A stretch of 64,000 nt of DNA, taken from Bacteroides mediterraneensis. GTDB taxonomy: Bacteria > Bacteroidota > Bacteroidia > Bacteroidales > Bacteroidaceae. The notes beneath the pieces were generated by a model. It saw only the letters and a list, made by a program, of their open reading frames with translations. It made no database searches and was not told the DNA's origin. Position numbers and translations under genes: made by a program. The stretch's first letter is position 1, and every line of letters begins with the position of its first letter. The stretch covers positions 1,514,919 through 1,578,918 of the forward strand of contig NZ_LT635783.1 of NCBI RefSeq assembly GCF_900128455.1. Reading direction: 5' to 3'. Positions 1-7,269 of this stretch are shown here, one piece after another.

Positions 1-2
1 TT

Positions 3-371
3 CCGGTGGCCGTGGTCAACGAGCATCTGGTAGGTGATTTGGTGAAGTTCTACGGGGTGCAGGGAACCGATTTCTTCTATAGTTTCTATCCCACGGAACA
101 ATCGCACAGCAAGTTTGGCTTGGAAGTCATCAACGGGGCGACTAGGGGATTCCCCTTTGATGTCAAGCAGCTGCAGGCTTATGCCAACAAGGCCGCCGAA
201 GTGCTGAACGTTCCTATTTACGGAGGCGACTGCGTGGTATCGTCCACGGGCGAAATCCGTATCATCGATTTCAACGACTGGCCCAGCTTTGCCCGCTGCC
301 GCGTGGAAGCCGGTCCGGAAATAGCCAAATGTATTTATAACCGCATCATGCACAAATTAGAAGAAGAATGA
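3..371 (+). CDS. ATP-grasp-like protein, C-terminal part (5' end outside window)
   Basis: The frame is open at the left edge, so only the last ~122 residues are visible and the GTG at 6 is not a credible start. The end of the fragment reads IRIIDFNDWPSFARCR, which resembles the metal- and ATP-binding C-terminal strand of ATP-grasp ligases (Asp followed by Asn-Asp-Trp-Pro). ATP-grasp enzymes join a carboxylate to an amine or thiol through an acylphosphate. The stop codon overlaps the ATG of the CDP-alcohol phosphatidyltransferase (ATGA at 368-371), so it is the upstream member of a translationally coupled lipid-type operon. The substrate cannot be told. Another ATP-grasp subfamily, such as a nucleotide-dependent kinase, is possible. 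Confidence 0.6.
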   Translation, partial: PVAVVNEHLVGDLVKFYGVQGTDFFYSFYPTEQSHSKFGLEVINGATRGFPFDVKQLQAYANKAAEVLNVPIYGGDCVVSSTGEIRIIDFNDWPSFARCRVEAGPEIAKCIYNRIMHKLEEE

Positions 372-1318
372 GTACGGAGAAAAAAGGAGTAGAGGCTTCT
401 TTCAAGTCCATGGATACAGAAGAGTTTCTGGACATCCATTTCAATCGCCCCATCGGTTATGTATGGGCCTTGTTTTTCCAGCGTTTCGGCGTCCATCCCA
501 ATGTGGTGACCATCCTGTCCATCATCCTTGGAGTGGCGGCAGGGGTGATGTTCTATTATCCCGACATGACCCATACGCTGATTGGTATCTTCCTGCTGAT
601 GTGGGCCAACCATTATGACAGCTGCGACGGGCAGCTGGCGCGTATGACCGGCAAGAAAACCCGCTGGGGACGTATGCTCGACGGATTTGCCGGCGACCTT
701 TGGTTTATCACGATTTATGTGGCCATCTGCCTGCGACTGATGAATCAGCCGCTTCCTTTCCATATCGGGGAGGCTTCCGGACAGACCTGGAGCATTTATA
801 TCTGGCTGATTGCCCTGTTCTCCGGTACGGTGTGCCACAGCAAGCAGTGTACGCTGGCCGACTATTACCGCAACATACACCTGTTTTTCCTGAAAGGAAA
901 GGCCGGCAGTGAGCTGGACAACTTCAAGCAGCAGCGTGAGATTTTCCACAGCCTGCCCTGGAAAGGTAACTTCTGGTGGAAGGCTTTCCTGTATTTCTAC
1001 GGTAACTATACCCGCAAGCAGGAGCAGATGACCCCGAACTTCCAGCGTTTCTATGCCTTTGTTCAGGAGCGTTACGGCGACAACATCCCGCAGTCGCTGC
1101 GCGACGAGTTCCGTGCCCTGAGCCTCCCGCTGATGAAGTACACCAATATCCTGACGTTCAACACCCGTGCGATAGCCCTTTACATCAGCCTGCTGATTGG
1201 CGAGCCTTGGTTGTATTTCATTTTCGAGATTGTGGTGATGACCGCTTTGTTCGTGTACATGCGTCACCGTCATGAAGCCTTGTGCGCATTCCTTTACCAT
1301 AAATACGCCCAGTCATAA
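368..1318 (+). CDS. CDP-alcohol phosphatidyltransferase family membrane enzyme
   Basis: 316 aa. Enzymes of this family transfer a phosphatidyl group from a CDP-activated donor to an alcohol, or use a CDP-alcohol, at the inner membrane. The signature is visible: D84-S-C-D87-G-Q-L-A-R92, then G101-R-M-L-D105 and D110. The last two Asp are five apart (D-x4-D) where the family usually has D-x3-D. Several hydrophobic segments flank the motif (about 45-80, 115-165 and 260-310). A basic region around 170-215 contains CHSKQCTLADYYRN. The start overlaps the ATP-grasp gene and the stop overlaps the next start (TAATG), so the genes form one operon. The acceptor alcohol is not identifiable; inositol or an inositol phosphate is one option, because Bacteroidetes use this family for inositol lipids. 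Confidence 0.85.
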   Translation: MSTEKKGVEASFKSMDTEEFLDIHFNRPIGYVWALFFQRFGVHPNVVTILSIILGVAAGVMFYYPDMTHTLIGIFLLMWANHYDSCDGQLARMTGKKTRWGRMLDGFAGDLWFITIYVAICLRLMNQPLPFHIGEASGQTWSIYIWLIALFSGTVCHSKQCTLADYYRNIHLFFLKGKAGSELDNFKQQREIFHSLPWKGNFWWKAFLYFYGNYTRKQEQMTPNFQRFYAFVQERYGDNIPQSLRDEFRALSLPLMKYTNILTFNTRAIALYISLLIGEPWLYFIFEIVVMTALFVYMRHRHEALCAFLYHKYAQS

Positions 1319-2325
1319 TGAAAGAGAAATTTCGCAACATATTCTGGTTCTTCGGCATCTTTGCCATCGTGGTCATGCTCTGCACGTTCGACATGGACTA
1401 TCAGGAACTCTGGCAGAACCTGCGGAAAGCCGGTATCTGGTTTCCGGCAGTCATCCTGCTGTGGGTGTTCATCTACTACCTGAACACCTGGTCGTGGTAT
1501 GTCATTATCCGCGACGGGAAACATGCCAAGGTACCTTTCTGGAAGGTGTACAAGCTGACCGTTTCCGGCTTTGCCCTGAACTATGCCACTCCCGTGGGAC
1601 TGATGGGAGGGGAGCCCTACCGTATCATGGAGCTGACCCCATACGTAGGAGCCAGCAAGGCCACTTCGTCGGTCATCCTCTACGTGATGATGCACATCTT
1701 CTCCCATTTCTGCTTCTGGTTGTCGGCAGCAGTGCTGTATGTCATCTTTGAACCGATGAACTGGGGAATGGGTATCGTGCTGTCGGTGGTGGTCTTTTTC
1801 TGTCTGCTGGCCATCTATTTCTTCATGAAAGGCTACCGCAACGGAATGGCCGTGCGCACGTTCAAGCTGTTGGGCCATGTGCCTTACGTGAAACGCTGGG
1901 CACACCGTTTTCTGACTGAGAAGAAAGAATCGCTGGAACGGGTGGACGCACAGATTGCCGAACTCCACAAACAGCGGAAGACTACGTTCTACGCATCGTT
2001 GGGACTGGAGTTCACGGCCCGCATCGTGGGCTGTGCCGAGGTGTTCTTCATCCTGAACATCCTGACCGACCACGTGAGTTTCCTGGCCTGTATCCTGATT
2101 ATGGCCTTCACCTCCCTGTTTGCCAACCTGTTCTTCTTCTCGCCCATGCAGCTGGGTGCCCGTGAGGGGGGATTCGCGCTGGCCGTGGGCGGACTGGCCA
2201 TCCCGAGTGCGTTCGGCATCTATACCGGACTGATTACCCGTGTGCGCGAATTGATTTGGATTGTAATCGGAGTGTTGCTGATGAAAGTCGGCAACGGAAC
2301 CCAAAATACTACAAAAGATGAATAA
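1318..2325 (+). CDS. Flippase-like / lysylphosphatidylglycerol synthase TM-domain (UPF0104) protein
   Basis: 335 aa, almost entirely hydrophobic, with about eight predicted membrane segments. It carries motifs typical of the LPG_synthase_TM family: NYATPVGLMGGEPYR near residue 80-95 and MQLGAREGG near 275. Members are membrane proteins that move or modify lipid-linked substrates, and some are flippases. No soluble aminoacyl-transfer domain is present, so this is not MprF-like lysyl transfer. It overlaps the upstream phosphatidyltransferase by 1 nt and the downstream HAD gene by 8 nt. The context suggests it handles the lipid made by the phosphatidyltransferase, which is inference. Confidence 0.8.
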   Translation: MKEKFRNIFWFFGIFAIVVMLCTFDMDYQELWQNLRKAGIWFPAVILLWVFIYYLNTWSWYVIIRDGKHAKVPFWKVYKLTVSGFALNYATPVGLMGGEPYRIMELTPYVGASKATSSVILYVMMHIFSHFCFWLSAAVLYVIFEPMNWGMGIVLSVVVFFCLLAIYFFMKGYRNGMAVRTFKLLGHVPYVKRWAHRFLTEKKESLERVDAQIAELHKQRKTTFYASLGLEFTARIVGCAEVFFILNILTDHVSFLACILIMAFTSLFANLFFFSPMQLGAREGGFALAVGGLAIPSAFGIYTGLITRVRELIWIVIGVLLMKVGNGTQNTTKDE

Positions 2326-3040
2326 ACTGACAGATGTGAAAGGCGTAATCTTTGATTACGGAGGTACGATTGATACGAACAGCCGCCACTGGGCGGAAGT
2401 GTTGTGGAGCAAGTATGAAGCGTTTCAGGTGCCGGTGGACAAAGCCAGCTTCCGTGAGGCATACGTGCACGGCGAGCGCACGCTGGCTCGGGTGCCGCTG
2501 GTGAAGCCGGAGCATGACTTCCACGATGTGCTGCGCATCAAGACCGACATTCAGGTGAAATACCTGGTGGAGCAGGGCAAGCTGGACGAAGCGACTGCCA
2601 GCCGTGAGCGTTATGCCGAAAAGGTGGCCGACAGCTGCTACCGCTACGTGCTGGACGTACTGGAACGTACCCGTCCCGTGGTGAAGACCCTTTCCGAACG
2701 CTATAAGCTGGTGCTGGTGTCCAATTTCTACGGAAACATCCAGACCATCCTGAAAGACTTCGGCCTGTTCGATTTCTTTGCCGACATCATCGAATCGTCG
2801 GTGGTGGGCGTACGCAAGCCCGACCCGGCCATCTACCGCCTGGGCGTGGAAGCCATGGGCCTGCCCGCCGGGAATGTGCTGGTAGTAGGCGATTCCTTCT
2901 CGAAGGACATGGTGCCCGCGAAGAAAGTGGGCTGCAAGGTGGCCTGGCTGAAAGGCGAAGGCTGGGGAAATGAAGAGATAGACGAAACCCTTCCGGACCT
3001 CATCATTACTGATTTGCCGGAATTGCTGTCGTATGTATAA
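2318..3040 (+). CDS. HAD-superfamily hydrolase (phosphatase-like)
   Basis: 240 aa. HAD motif I is IFD13YGGT17: the nucleophile D13 is present, but the usual second Asp (DxD) is Gly15, as in the YihX-like and epoxide-hydrolase-like HAD branches. Motif II is LVSNFYG, motif III is the Lys in GVRKPDP, and motif IV is VGDSFSKDM. An alpha-helical cap lies between motifs I and II (about residues 20-110). HAD enzymes of this type remove phosphate from small molecules. The gene overlaps the flippase-like gene by 8 nt, so a role in removing phosphate from a head-group or precursor in the same pathway is plausible but inferred. Confidence 0.85.
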   Translation: MNKLTDVKGVIFDYGGTIDTNSRHWAEVLWSKYEAFQVPVDKASFREAYVHGERTLARVPLVKPEHDFHDVLRIKTDIQVKYLVEQGKLDEATASRERYAEKVADSCYRYVLDVLERTRPVVKTLSERYKLVLVSNFYGNIQTILKDFGLFDFFADIIESSVVGVRKPDPAIYRLGVEAMGLPAGNVLVVGDSFSKDMVPAKKVGCKVAWLKGEGWGNEEIDETLPDLIITDLPELLSYV

Positions 3041-3053
3041 AGGAGGGGCACGG

Positions 3054-4259
3054 ATGAAGAAACACGGAGTTGCCTTGGTGGAACGCCAATACCTGTTCCC
3101 CTTTGTACTGATTACCTCACTCTTTTTCCTGTGGGGATTTGCCCATGCCATTCTGGATGTGCTGAACAAGCATTTTCAGGAACTGCTCACCATCACCCGT
3201 ACCCACTCGGCCATGATTCAGGCCACGATGTACATGGGTTATTTCATCATGGCCATCCCCGCCGGACTGTTCATCAACCGTTACGGATACCGCCGGGGTG
3301 TGGTGCTGGGGCTGCTGCTGTATGGCGTCGGCTCCCTGCTGTTCATTCCCGGGCAGCACTGGATGTCGTTCAATTTCTTTCTGTTCTCCTTGTTCGTCAT
3401 CGGATGCGGACTGACCTTCCTGGAAACGGCCGCCAACCCGTATGTCACGGAACTGGGGGCGAAGGAGACCGCTGCCAGCCGCTTGAATTTCGCCCAGTCG
3501 TTCAACGGACTGGGATGCATCTTTGCTCCCATTCTGACGGGAATCCTTCTGTTTGCCGACGAGGACAAAGGGGCCAGCGGCAATGTGGCCCTCCCGTACG
3601 CCGTGATGGGCGTGATTGTACTGTTGGCCGCCCTGGCTTTTGTGCGGGTACGCCTGCCCGAGATACCTCACGAGGAGGAAGTGGACAGCGAAGGAAACCG
3701 TGTCGGCCTCTGGGCACATAAGCTGTTTGTCTTCGGTCTGATTGCCCTGTTTGCCTACGAGGTGGCCGAGATTTCCATCAACAGCTTCTTCCTCAACTAC
3801 GTGACCGAGGTGGGATGGATGAACGCCCGCGATGCCTCCCTGATTCTGTCGTTCGGCGGACTGGGACTGTTCATGGTGGGCCGTTTCGTGGGAAGCTGGA
3901 TTATGCGCCGTGTACGGGCCGAGAAGATGCTCTTCTGGTGTGCCACGGGAACGGTCGTCACTACGCTGCTGGTGATTCTCGACCTGGGTTCCGTGTCGTT
4001 CGTGGCCCTGCTCTGCGGCTATGCCTTCGAAGCCATCATGTTCCCCACCATTTTCGCCCTCTCCCTGAAAAGACTTGGCAGCCATACGAAGCGCGCCTCT
4101 TCCTTCCTGATGATGTCGCCGGTGGGCGGTGCCGTAGGTCCCGTACTCATGGGGCTGGTAGGCGACTATGCCGACATGCACTGGGCCTTTGTGGTACCCT
4201 TTGTCGGTTATGTGGTGGTGTGGTGCTATGCCCGCCACATGGTACGTCTGAAAAACTGA
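3054..4259 (+). CDS. MFS transporter, FucP (fucose/sugar:H+ symporter) type
   Basis: About 401 aa with twelve hydrophobic segments. The first segment, LFFLWGFAHAILDVLNKHF, and the following MGYFIMAIPAG are typical of the FHS/FucP family of sugar:proton symporters. TFLETAANPYV in segment 5 is another family hallmark. I choose ATG 3054 because a strong AGGAGG lies 7 nt upstream, which is rare in this window; an in-frame ATG at 3033 would extend it by 7 residues. It is the last gene of the operon (13 nt after the HAD stop). Substrate is not readable; fucose, another hexose or a polyol are options. Its co-transcription with lipid head-group genes is suggestive. Confidence 0.85.
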   Translation: MKKHGVALVERQYLFPFVLITSLFFLWGFAHAILDVLNKHFQELLTITRTHSAMIQATMYMGYFIMAIPAGLFINRYGYRRGVVLGLLLYGVGSLLFIPGQHWMSFNFFLFSLFVIGCGLTFLETAANPYVTELGAKETAASRLNFAQSFNGLGCIFAPILTGILLFADEDKGASGNVALPYAVMGVIVLLAALAFVRVRLPEIPHEEEVDSEGNRVGLWAHKLFVFGLIALFAYEVAEISINSFFLNYVTEVGWMNARDASLILSFGGLGLFMVGRFVGSWIMRRVRAEKMLFWCATGTVVTTLLVILDLGSVSFVALLCGYAFEAIMFPTIFALSLKRLGSHTKRASSFLMMSPVGGAVGPVLMGLVGDYADMHWAFVVPFVGYVVVWCYARHMVRLKN

Positions 4260-4289
4260 GACCGTTCTCTCAGGCGGTATGAAATAAAA

Positions 4290-4337
4290 GAAGCGCGGAA
4301 CTTGAGGTGTCTCCCGATACCCTGGGTTCCGCGCTTC
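4290..4337 (-). terminator. Intrinsic terminator between convergent genes
   Basis: Perfect 12-bp arms GAAGCGCGGAAC (4290-4301) and GTTCCGCGCTTC (4326-4337) with a 24-nt loop. Read on the minus strand the stem is followed by CTTTTATTTC, so it fits a terminator of the minus-strand gene ending at 4370. It may also stop plus-strand transcription from the lipid operon. Confidence 0.75.
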
Positions 4338-4369
4338 GGCGTATTAAATGATAAGTATAGAATTTGGGA

Positions 4370-4951
4370 TTATTTACCTTGAGGAGCCTGAGGAGCTGCC
4401 GGACATTGGTTCGGACATCCCGGAGCCGGCATTTGTCCCGGCCGACCCATCTTGCCGTGCATCATCTGGCAGAGCTTCTGTCCCATGCGCTTGTGCATTT
4501 TTCCCGGACGGTCCATGCGGAACACTTTCTCCAGCTGGCGGGCATTCAGGATTTTCTTGAAGGAATTGTAATACTTCTTCTGTGTGTCGAGCACCTTCTG
4601 ACGCATTTCGAAGCCCTTTTCAATTTCCTGTTGAATCTGTGCGTCGGTACGTTCGCAGGGTTTCACCTTTTCACCTTCCGGAGTCGGACGGCAATCCTTC
4701 AGTGCGGTCAGATATTCCTTGTAGAGGGTGGTGAACTGAGCCAGTTTGCTGTCGTCCAGCATCAGTTGTTTTCCCATTCGGGTAGCCTGCATGTCCATCC
4801 GCTGTTCCGGTGTCATTTTAGCACAATTCCCTTTTCCAGCTTTTGCCGGGCAATCTTTCTGTGGAGCGTTTTGCGCCATCATGCTGCCACATCCCAGACA
4901 TACGGCGAGAATCAATGTAGAGAATAAACGAGTTGTTTTCATTGTTGTCAT
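4370..4951 (-). CDS. Small secreted Cys/Met-rich protein (DUF4890/Spy-like)
   Basis: 193 aa with an N-terminal signal peptide (MKTTRLFSTLILAVCLGCG, then ...AQ-NAP). The mature part is helical and charged (MTPEQRMDMQATRMGKQLML, then a second helix with LNARQLEKVF). This resembles the LTxxQ-type periplasmic helical proteins (Spy/CpxP-like) that Bacteroidales genomes carry as DUF4890. Seven Cys lie in the mature chain, and the C-terminus is rich in Met, His, Gly and Pro (MHKRMGQKLCQMMHGKMGRP), which could bind a soft metal such as Cu. Start could be M1 or M4, which is three codons in and gives a more typical signal peptide. It is monocistronic, with its own terminator at 4290-4337. The promoter region holds the 22-bp-phased palindromes. 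Chaperone or metal function is inference. Confidence 0.7.
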   Translation of the reverse strand: MTTMKTTRLFSTLILAVCLGCGSMMAQNAPQKDCPAKAGKGNCAKMTPEQRMDMQATRMGKQLMLDDSKLAQFTTLYKEYLTALKDCRPTPEGEKVKPCERTDAQIQQEIEKGFEMRQKVLDTQKKYYNSFKKILNARQLEKVFRMDRPGKMHKRMGQKLCQMMHGKMGRPGQMPAPGCPNQCPAAPQAPQGK

Positions 4952-5153
4952 TTTTTTAAGTTGAACATTTTGTTTTTAGTGCACTTACGACTCTAAGACA
5001 ATCAGACTTTCTCAGGGTTTATTGGGAACTTTGATTTTTAACATTTGAAAAGAAGACAAGTCGTCAGGTGTGAATTTTTTAAAGGATAATAGGAATTTCC
5101 ATCAAATTACTTACGAAAAACGACCCTTTCATGCTGGGAATTCCATGCGTGGA

Positions 5154-5257
5154 AAACGCAAGTGCGTTTGGACTCAAACGCAAGTACGTTTTAAGGCAAA
5201 CGCACTTACGTTTTGGATGAAACGTCCTTGCGTTTTGTTTAAAACGTACTTACGTTT
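5154..5257. repeat. Five 16-bp palindrome-like units at exact 22-bp spacing
   Basis: Units of the form AAACGYAMKTRCGTTT start at 5154, 5176, 5198, 5220 and 5242, exactly 22 bp apart, with unlike 6-bp spacers. The outer AAACG/CGTTT is self-complementary. The centre is AAGT in units 1-2 and CTT-type in units 3-5, so the orientation flips in the middle of the array. The gap 4952-5287 holds no credible gene. The array lies 203-306 bp upstream of the small secreted protein gene (minus strand) and just beyond the 3' end of the RluA-like gene. A related core, GCACTTACG, recurs at 4981-4989, about 30 bp from that gene's start. No function is assigned. Confidence 0.85.
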
Positions 5258-5287
5258 TTGGGGCAAAGATAAGGTTGTTGTAAATGG

Positions 5288-6907
5288 CTAGAAATCAGCC
5301 TCTTTTGCAATCCTGATTTTTTCTCCCGTCACCGGATGCACGAACTCCAGTGCGGCGGCATGCAGATACAGACGGTCGGACGGCTGGCCGTAGAGGTCAT
5401 CGCCCACAATCGGATGATTCAGTCCCTCGGGATGCGCGGCATGTACCCGGAGCTGATGCGTGCGCCCCGTATGCGGATAAAACGTCACCCTTGTCATCCC
5501 ATCCCTGCGCTCCAGTACCCGGTAGGACGTGACCGCCCGTTTGCCGTATTCCCGGCTTACCATCTGGCGCGGGCGGTCCATCGGATTCGGACAGAGAGGC
5601 AGGTCGATGATACCCTCGTCCGTTTCCAGTTCCCCTTCCAGGATGGCCGTATATCGCTTGCGGATGAGGCGCGTCTCGAAAAGTGCCTGAAGCTCCTTGT
5701 GCACCTCCTTCGTCTTGGCCGCCAGCAGCAGTCCGGACGTCGCCATGTCCAGCCGGTGCACGATAAGCGGTCCGGTGGCTTTCGGGTAGAGGTTGTGCAA
5801 CCGCTGGAGGATGGAATCGAGGTCGTTTTTGCCCGGTACGGAAAGCATGCCCGCCGGTTTGTGTACCACCACCAGCCACTCGTCTTCGTAGAGAATCTCC
5901 AGGGCCGTCTGCCGGTGCACATCTTCCTCCAGCGGATTCGGTTCGACCTCCAGCCCCACGAGCATGTGTTTCAGAATCGGTTCACATTTCCCCTTGCACG
6001 ACGGATAGAAATGCCCTTCGCGGCGTATCTCGTCCTTGGGCGACATGCCCCACCAGAACTCGCCCATGGCCAGAGGCTGGAGGTGATGCAGGTACGCATA
6101 CTGGAGCAGCTTGGGCAAGGCACATTCCCCCGCTCCGGCAGGCGGAGTCTTCTGCGGGGTATTTTGGAAAATCTCGCACAAATCTTTCACCTCGCCCCGG
6201 GCGTTGAGCATCCGGAACTGGGAAAACAGCCGTAACTGGAGTGCCGCCGAGCGCGTCTTCCGTTCGTGGCGTAAGGCCTGAATCTCCTGGTCGAGAGCCT
6301 GGAAAGCCTCTCCGGCCTCCTGCACCTTCTCCTTTAACCGCCGTTCCAGCCGTTTGAACTCTGCTTTCTGGAACTGGCTCTCGCGCGACATCGCTTCCGC
6401 CTCTTCGGAAGAAACCCCTTCCTTCCGCCGTTGTTCCCGACGGGCCTTCTCCTCTTTCAGTTTTTGTTTTTCACGGGTCAGTGTGGCCTGAGCCTCTTCC
6501 TCCGCCTGCTTCCATGCCGCCTGTGCCAAGCGGTAAGCCCCGCTGGCCTCCAGTGCCGCAATCCGGTGGTTGATGCCCGAAATCTCCGCCTCCTCGATAC
6601 GGAAGAACCCGTCGGGTTGCAGGAGGTCGTACACCGGCGGCACGAAAAACGCGTGGTGGTTGCTGCCGGCCAGATTACCCGAGAAAGCAGCCAGGTAGCC
6701 CAGCTTTCCTTCTCCATCCCGGATGACCAGTACCCCGAACATCTTTCCCTGGCGGAGCTCTTCCTGCCAGTCGTCCCGCGTGAGCAGGTACTGGCGCACC
6801 TCTTCCGCCGCCAGTCGGGTAAGCGGGTGAGGAGTGTAGTGGAAGGGAAAAGTGAAGGCCTTCGGCAAGGCGATGCCTTCGGTAGGGGTGTGGAAAGAAT
6901 GTATCAT
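5288..6907 (-). CDS. RluA-family RNA pseudouridine synthase, long form
   Basis: 539 aa. Residues ~330-535 form the RluA-type catalytic domain, with the signature HRLDMATSG and catalytic D387. Later family motifs include the Arg in GKRAVTSYRV and PHTGRTHQLRVH near 478-489. Residues 1-330 are an extension absent from plain RluA: a mixed alpha/beta start (FGVLVIRDGEGKLGYLAAF) then a long charged coiled coil (~125-240). This long architecture is common in Bacteroidales. The enzyme converts specific uridines of rRNA or tRNA to pseudouridine; the target base is unknown. It is monocistronic. The start ATG at 6907 is followed upstream by an AT-rich region. Confidence 0.9.
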   Translation of the reverse strand: MIHSFHTPTEGIALPKAFTFPFHYTPHPLTRLAAEEVRQYLLTRDDWQEELRQGKMFGVLVIRDGEGKLGYLAAFSGNLAGSNHHAFFVPPVYDLLQPDGFFRIEEAEISGINHRIAALEASGAYRLAQAAWKQAEEEAQATLTREKQKLKEEKARREQRRKEGVSSEEAEAMSRESQFQKAEFKRLERRLKEKVQEAGEAFQALDQEIQALRHERKTRSAALQLRLFSQFRMLNARGEVKDLCEIFQNTPQKTPPAGAGECALPKLLQYAYLHHLQPLAMGEFWWGMSPKDEIRREGHFYPSCKGKCEPILKHMLVGLEVEPNPLEEDVHRQTALEILYEDEWLVVVHKPAGMLSVPGKNDLDSILQRLHNLYPKATGPLIVHRLDMATSGLLLAAKTKEVHKELQALFETRLIRKRYTAILEGELETDEGIIDLPLCPNPMDRPRQMVSREYGKRAVTSYRVLERRDGMTRVTFYPHTGRTHQLRVHAAHPEGLNHPIVGDDLYGQPSDRLYLHAAALEFVHPVTGEKIRIAKEADF

Positions 6908-7269
6908 GATGAGAAATTCAGTTCGTTTTTATTGCGGGGCAAAGGTACAAATAAAATAAAAAAAAGAGTGGATTTAGGATAATTGTAAATAGAAGTTTTC
7001 ATTTTGAATAATATTTTGTGAAAAATATTGATATTTTTATTGAATATTGTATCTTTGTTAGGCAGAGAGAAAATGCTATGAAAAACGGGATTGTGTGATT
7101 GTCTGGATGATGAAACAATCTATGGTTGCCTGAAAGAAGAACTGTTTTTATGGGAAAAGAATAGGCGATGTCCGTTTGGGGGGACAGTCGTTTTTAAGAA
7201 AGTGGAAATGTGCTTTTAAGACTCTTGGATTTTTCGTTTGTATTATTGTCGTACTCTAAATTTAATATT
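6908..7269. other. Intergenic region with promoter and long 5' leader
   Basis: AT-rich and no credible gene. It holds a Bacteroidetes -7 box at 7050-7057 reading right and a small hairpin TGTCC/GGACA (7169-7186) followed by a T run at 7191-7195, which could act as a leader structure or weak attenuator before the lipoprotein operon. Confidence 0.5.
7050..7057 (+). promoter_or_regulatory. -7 box of the BACON/M64 lipoprotein operon
   Basis: TATCTTTG matches TAnnTTTG. The -33 region is weak (TTG near 7028). If used, the leader before the ATG at 7270 would be about 200 nt. Confidence 0.55.

Noticed and set aside
5154..5257. Possible CRISPR array
   Set aside because: Units are 16 bp with 6-bp spacers, far too short, and the units vary; no cas genes nearby.
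5070..5291. Plus-strand ORF of 73 codons over the palindrome array
   Set aside because: Its sequence is set by the repeats and has no recognisable protein features.
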